9,005 bases of DNA, from NCBI GenBank assembly GCA_002898855.1, contig BEIR01000033.1, positions 1 through 9,005 on the forward strand, in the 5' to 3' direction. The first letter of the stretch is position 1. Each line of letters starts with the position of its first letter. The translations under genes and the position numbers were made by a program. Of this stretch, positions 6,923-9,005 are shown one piece after another. Under the pieces are notes generated by a model that saw only the letters and a list, made by a program, of their open reading frames with translations, made no database searches and had not been told where the DNA came from. Origin of the DNA: a bacterium HR41 (GTDB lineage Bacteria > Actinomycetota > Thermoleophilia > Solirubrobacterales > Thermoleophilaceae).

Positions 6923-7957
6923 CTACCCGGCTGCGACAGGTGGCTCCGTGCGCCGCTGAGGGTCGGCGCGGTCGGGGGGCTTTGGTCCGAAGCGCAGCGA
7001 GATCCAGGCTGTGGCGCTGAGCACTACGCAGATGACGATCAGCGAGAGCCAGATCGGCGGGTGCCAGACGTCGACGAGCAGCATCTTCACCGCGATGTAG
7101 CCGAGGATGATGGCGAGACCCTGCGAGAGGTACACGAACTTCGACATCAGCCCCGCCACCGCGAAGTAGAGGGCGCGCATCCCCAGAAGCGCGAAGGCGT
7201 TGGCTGCGAAGACGGTGAATGGCTCGGTGGTTATCGCGAAGATCGCCGGAATCGAGTCGATCGCGAAGACGATGTCGGTAGTCGCGATCACGACGAACAC
7301 GGCGACGAGCGGCGTGGCGAGCCGGCGGCCGCCCTCGCGCACGAGCAGCCGGTGGCCGCGGTAGTCGGCGGTCATCGGGATGCGCTTGCGCACGACGCGC
7401 AGCGCCGGGTTGTGCTCGGGGTCGATTTCGGTCTCTTCGTGGCGGAAGAGTTTCCAGGCGGTGTAGAGGAGGAGCAGACCGAAGGCGTAGAAGGTGATGT
7501 GGAGGGCGTTGAGGAGCGCGGCGCCGAGGACGATGAACACGAGCCGCAGCACTAGCGCGAGCGCTATTCCCCACGCGAGCACCCGCGGTTGCACCGCCAC
7601 GGGCACTGCGAAGTAGCCGAAGATGACAGCGAAAACGAAGATGTTGTCGAGCGAGAGCGAGCGCTCGACGATGTAGCCGGCCAGGTATTCGGCCCCCGCC
7701 GCACGCCCTTGCCAGGCGGCCATCACGCCGGCGAAGGCGAGCGCTAAGACCAGCCAACCGATCGACCAGATCACCGACTCGCGCAGCGTCACCTCGCGCC
7801 GCCCGCGGCCGAAGATCGCGAAGTCGACGACGATCATCGCCACGACGAGCGCCGCGAGCAGCGCCCAGGCGCCGACGTGAACGTCGAGATCGGTTCCGAT
7901 CTTGGTCGCCTCGCTGGCGGCTACGGGTAGCTCGAGACCGGCGGCGAGTGGGCTCAC
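6923..7957 (-). CDS. terC: TerC/Alx-family integral membrane protein, probable manganese exporter
   Basis: A 344-residue multi-pass membrane protein of the TerC/Alx family. Alx of E. coli and related TerC proteins are linked to Mn2+ export or delivery to exported enzymes; this is family knowledge. The two conserved acidic membrane motifs are present: VERSLSLDNIFVFAVIF (97-113, with Asp104) and FVVIATTDIVFAIDSIPA (221-238, with Asp228 and Asp234), plus VVDFAIFG with Asp45 and NAFALLGMRALYF at 253-265. About eight or nine hydrophobic segments span residues 29-320, with a charged cytoplasm-like loop at 170-213. The last ~20 residues are a polar tail. The GTG start at 7957 is supported by AGGAGG at 7968-7973, 10 nt upstream. 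The 138-nt leader carries a yybP-ykoY-type riboswitch, which supports a manganese role more directly than the protein sequence alone. It is convergent with tRNA-Glu. Confidence 0.93.
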   Translation of the reverse strand: MSPLAAGLELPVAASEATKIGTDLDVHVGAWALLAALVVAMIVVDFAIFGRGRREVTLRESVIWSIGWLVLALAFAGVMAAWQGRAAGAEYLAGYIVERSLSLDNIFVFAVIFGYFAVPVAVQPRVLAWGIALALVLRLVFIVLGAALLNALHITFYAFGLLLLYTAWKLFRHEETEIDPEHNPALRVVRKRIPMTADYRGHRLLVREGGRRLATPLVAVFVVIATTDIVFAIDSIPAIFAITTEPFTVFAANAFALLGMRALYFAVAGLMSKFVYLSQGLAIILGYIAVKMLLVDVWHPPIWLSLIVICVVLSATAWISLRFGPKPPDRADPQRRTEPPVAAG

Positions 7958-7990
7958 GAAGCAGCTTCCTCCTCTGGTCGTGCGTGCTAA

Positions 7991-8095
7991 CCGGAGAAGG
8001 TTTCTCCCGCCGCTTGGGCCGGTGGCGCCGGGCCGCGCGGACAGGCGCGACCGTGCTGACGCACGCCACCCGTCGGGGATACTTCCCTTCGAGCG
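7991..8095 (-). promoter_or_regulatory. yybP-ykoY (manganese) riboswitch in the terC leader
   Basis: Read on the minus strand, the terC leader folds as the yybP-ykoY class. P1 is GAAGG (8090-8086) with CCTTC (8000-7996). GAAGTA follows in loop L1 (8085-8080), close to the class GGAGTA. P2 is GGTGGCG (8070-8064) with CGCCACC (8027-8021), seven perfect pairs. The conserved GTCA (8060-8057) sits between P2 and P3. P3 is GGTCGCGC (8052-8045) with GCGCGGCC (8038-8031), eight pairs with one G-U. The segment ends with GGGAGAAACCTTC, as expected for the class. A -10 box at 8102-8107 predicts a start at about 8095, just before P1. This class is known to bind Mn2+ and to control mntP and alx/terC genes; the gene behind it is terC. 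L1 has GGAAGTA where GGGAGTA is usual. A covariance-model search was not possible here. Confidence 0.8.
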
Positions 8096-8101
8096 GGCGA
8101 G

Positions 8102-8107
8102 AGTCTA
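8102..8107 (-). promoter_or_regulatory. Candidate -10 box of terC
   Basis: On the minus strand TAGACT, preceded by C, lies 11 nt upstream of the riboswitch P1 helix. Standard spacing gives a start near 8095, so the transcript would begin almost exactly with the riboswitch. It is identical to the tRNA-Glu -10 candidate. No -35 is recognised. Confidence 0.5.
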
Positions 8108-8110
8108 GCC

Positions 8111-8190
8111 GGTGGCCGCCGTGGGCTGCGGGGCGGCCGGTGGCCGCTCACGGCCGCTCGCGTCCCCTCACGGCCGCTCACGGTGGCCGC
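8111..8190. repeat. Short GGTGGCCGC / CTCACGGCCGCTC repeats
   Basis: GGTGGCCGC occurs three times (8111-8119, 8139-8147, 8182-8190), and the 13-mer CTCACGGCCGCTC occurs twice, 20 bp apart (8147-8159, 8167-8179). They fill the gap between the 112-residue gene and the terC promoter. They may be operator-like, or just a degenerate low-complexity GC tract. Confidence 0.4.
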
Positions 8191-8194
8191 GCTA

Positions 8195-8214
8195 CGACCT
8201 GGTGCCGCAGGTCG
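8195..8214 (-). terminator. Perfect hairpin after the 112-residue membrane protein gene
   Basis: CGACCTG (8195-8201) and CAGGTCG (8208-8214) form a 7-bp stem with a 6-nt loop, 8 bp beyond the stop codon on the minus strand. No U-tract follows. It would separate this gene from terC, which has its own promoter. Confidence 0.45.
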
Positions 8215-8222
8215 GGCGACGC

Positions 8223-8561
8223 TCAGCCGCCGGTCCGCTCGTCGACGAAGGCGGGGTAGCCGGCGCAGGAGGCGGCGAAGACGAGCAGCGCCGCCACCAT
8301 CCCCGCCCAATGGGTGGCGGCGAGGAAGACGAGCGCGCCGGCGACGCCCCCTGCCAGGGCGCAGAAGAGCGCGAAGGCGACCGGCAAGCGAAGGATGCGT
8401 GCGCTGACAAGCGCGCAGAGCGCCCAGGCGAGGGGCCCGGTGACGTAGCCCCAACTGCGGAAAAAGCCTTCCGGCAGGGGCAGCGCGACGAGCAGGGCGA
8501 AGAGCGCGAGAACGAGAACGCCTTGCGCCGCCAGCGCACGGATGAAGAGCCGCCTGTCCAC
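8223..8561 (-). CDS. Small four-helix membrane protein of unknown function
   Basis: I do not recognise this family. From GTG at 8561 the product has 112 residues. A basic start (VDRRLFIRAL) is followed by four hydrophobic segments, at about 9-29, 39-57, 59-82 and 85-102, and a short polar tail. Loops are very short and no catalytic or metal motif is visible. Basic residues before helix 1 and between helices 2 and 3 (R55, R58) suggest both ends lie in the cytoplasm. The frame stays open through tRNA-Val to 8810, but a start there is untenable. GTG 8561 is chosen because TACGAT at 8569-8574 predicts transcription starting at about 8562, making the mRNA leaderless; no Shine-Dalgarno sequence is present. 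A hairpin follows the stop, and terC downstream has its own promoter, so this appears to be a single-gene unit. Confidence 0.7.
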   Translation of the reverse strand: MDRRLFIRALAAQGVLVLALFALLVALPLPEGFFRSWGYVTGPLAWALCALVSARILRLPVAFALFCALAGGVAGALVFLAATHWAGMVAALLVFAASCAGYPAFVDERTGG

Positions 8562-8568
8562 GCGCCGG

Positions 8569-8574
8569 ATCGTA
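8569..8574 (-). promoter_or_regulatory. Candidate -10 box of the small membrane protein gene
   Basis: On the minus strand TACGAT, preceded by C, ends 7 bases before the GTG start codon at 8561. The predicted transcription start is therefore 8562, one base before the start codon. This fits leaderless expression, which is common in actinobacteria. Confidence 0.45.
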
Positions 8575-8623
8575 GGGACCCTTGCTCGTGAGGCGCTGGG
8601 CGCGCTCGCCGGGCCGGGCGCGC

Positions 8624-8629
8624 TACCCT
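8624..8629 (+). promoter_or_regulatory. Candidate -10 box of tRNA-Val
   Basis: TACCCT, preceded by C, ends 12 nt before the tRNA-Val 5' end, predicting a leader of about 6 nt. The flanking DNA is GC-rich with no recognisable -35. Confidence 0.4.
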
Positions 8630-8641
8630 CGGTGGCCCCGC

Positions 8642-8714
<73 letters not shown>

Positions 8715-8720
8715 CTCGCA

Positions 8721-8743
8721 AAGCCCCTGCAAAACGCGGGGTT
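8721..8743 (+). terminator. Hairpin after tRNA-Val
   Basis: CCCC (8724-8727) plus GC (8729-8730) pair with GC (8736-8737) plus GGGG (8738-8741) around a 5-nt AAAAC loop, with one bulged T. Flanking AG and TT can add an A-U and a G-U pair. TGTGT follows, a poor U-tract. It starts 7 nt after the tRNA, so a terminator role is reasonable. Confidence 0.4.
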
Positions 8744-8786
8744 GTGTCGGGGCCCTCCGAAGCCTGCCGAACCCGAGAAGGACGTT

Positions 8787-8805
8787 TGGCAAGCGTATGG
8801 CAAGC
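8787..8805. repeat. Two TGGCAAGC direct repeats, 11-bp period
   Basis: TGGCAAGC occurs at 8787-8794 and 8798-8805, spaced by about one helical turn. The pair is flanked by a short inverted repeat, GTTTG (8784-8788) and CAAAC (8808-8812). Helically phased direct repeats often bind proteins, such as arm-site integrase binding or a repressor. The gap 8744-8783 holds nothing else I recognise. Confidence 0.5.
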
Positions 8806-8827
8806 ATCAAACCGCGGAGGGCACAAC

Positions 8828-9005
8828 ATGAGCGAAGAGCTGATCGCTGAGGGCACGGGCGGCAGCTACGGTCTCCCCGGCCAGGGGTTCGAGACGGTGG
8901 AGCTGCGGGTTCGCCGCCTCGGTGGCCCCTACGCCGCCGAGGGTGAGTGGGTTCGGGGCTCGAACCAGGGCTCCCTCGAGGAGCACCATCGCCTCGAGCT
9001 GGCGG
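8828..9005 (+). CDS. Unrecognised ORF, 3' end outside window
   Basis: An ORF starts at ATG 8828 and stays open for 59 codons to the window edge. GGAGG at 8816-8820, 7 nt before the ATG, is an excellent ribosome-binding site and the main reason to call it real. The product begins MSEELIAEGTGGSYGLPG and continues with acidic, glycine-rich, hydrophilic sequence ending SLEEHHRLELA. There is no signal peptide or membrane segment and no motif I recognise. Third positions are GC-rich like the neighbouring genes. It lies 113 bp after tRNA-Val with phased repeats between, so it may be the first gene of an element inserted at the tRNA, but nothing in the visible residues shows this. Confidence 0.6.
   Translation, partial: MSEELIAEGTGGSYGLPGQGFETVELRVRRLGGPYAAEGEWVRGSNQGSLEEHHRLELA

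Noticed and set aside
6714..8069. 451-codon minus-strand frame covering terC and tRNA-Glu
   Set aside because: It crosses tRNA-Glu and the terC riboswitch and is an Arg-rich shadow of terC.

Overview
This is a very GC-rich bacterial chromosome segment that looks actinobacterial. Third codon positions are almost all G or C, GTG starts occur, tRNA genes lack an encoded CCA, and purine enzymes are the Gram-positive type (small PurL, and a PurF with propeptide and Fe-S cysteines). A deep-branching class such as Thermoleophilia is a plausible guess from gene style and layout, but nothing here proves it.

Left half (1-5924, + strand): a de novo purine biosynthesis cluster, purL (5' end outside the window), purF, purN and purH. 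Together they cover the first step (PRPP amidotransferase, PurF), GAR formylation (PurN), FGAM synthesis (PurL) and the last two steps to IMP (PurH). All four carry the family's key residues and look functional. A perfect hairpin right after the purL stop and a -10-like box before purF suggest purL and purF are not simply one transcription unit. purM is not in the window.

Middle (5925-6922): a small ArsR-type winged-helix regulator, tRNA-Lys(TTT) 9 bp after its stop codon, then tRNA-Glu(TTC). A strong inverted repeat separates tRNA-Glu from the convergent terC gene.

Right half (6923-9005): terC (- strand) encodes a TerC/Alx-family membrane protein. Its leader fits a yybP-ykoY manganese riboswitch: P1, P2 and P3 helices plus the conserved loop sequences can be drawn, and a -10 box sits just upstream. 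This is the best-supported non-coding finding. Upstream of it on the same strand is a 112-residue four-helix membrane protein of unknown function that appears leaderless. tRNA-Val(TAC) follows on the + strand, then a short stretch with 11-bp-spaced direct repeats and the start of an unrecognised ORF running off the right edge, possibly the edge of an inserted element.

Several units share a CTA(G/C)NNT -10-like box without a recognisable -35, and several end in GC-rich hairpins without a U-tract. No CRISPR array, insertion sequence, defence system or clearly new multi-gene system is visible.
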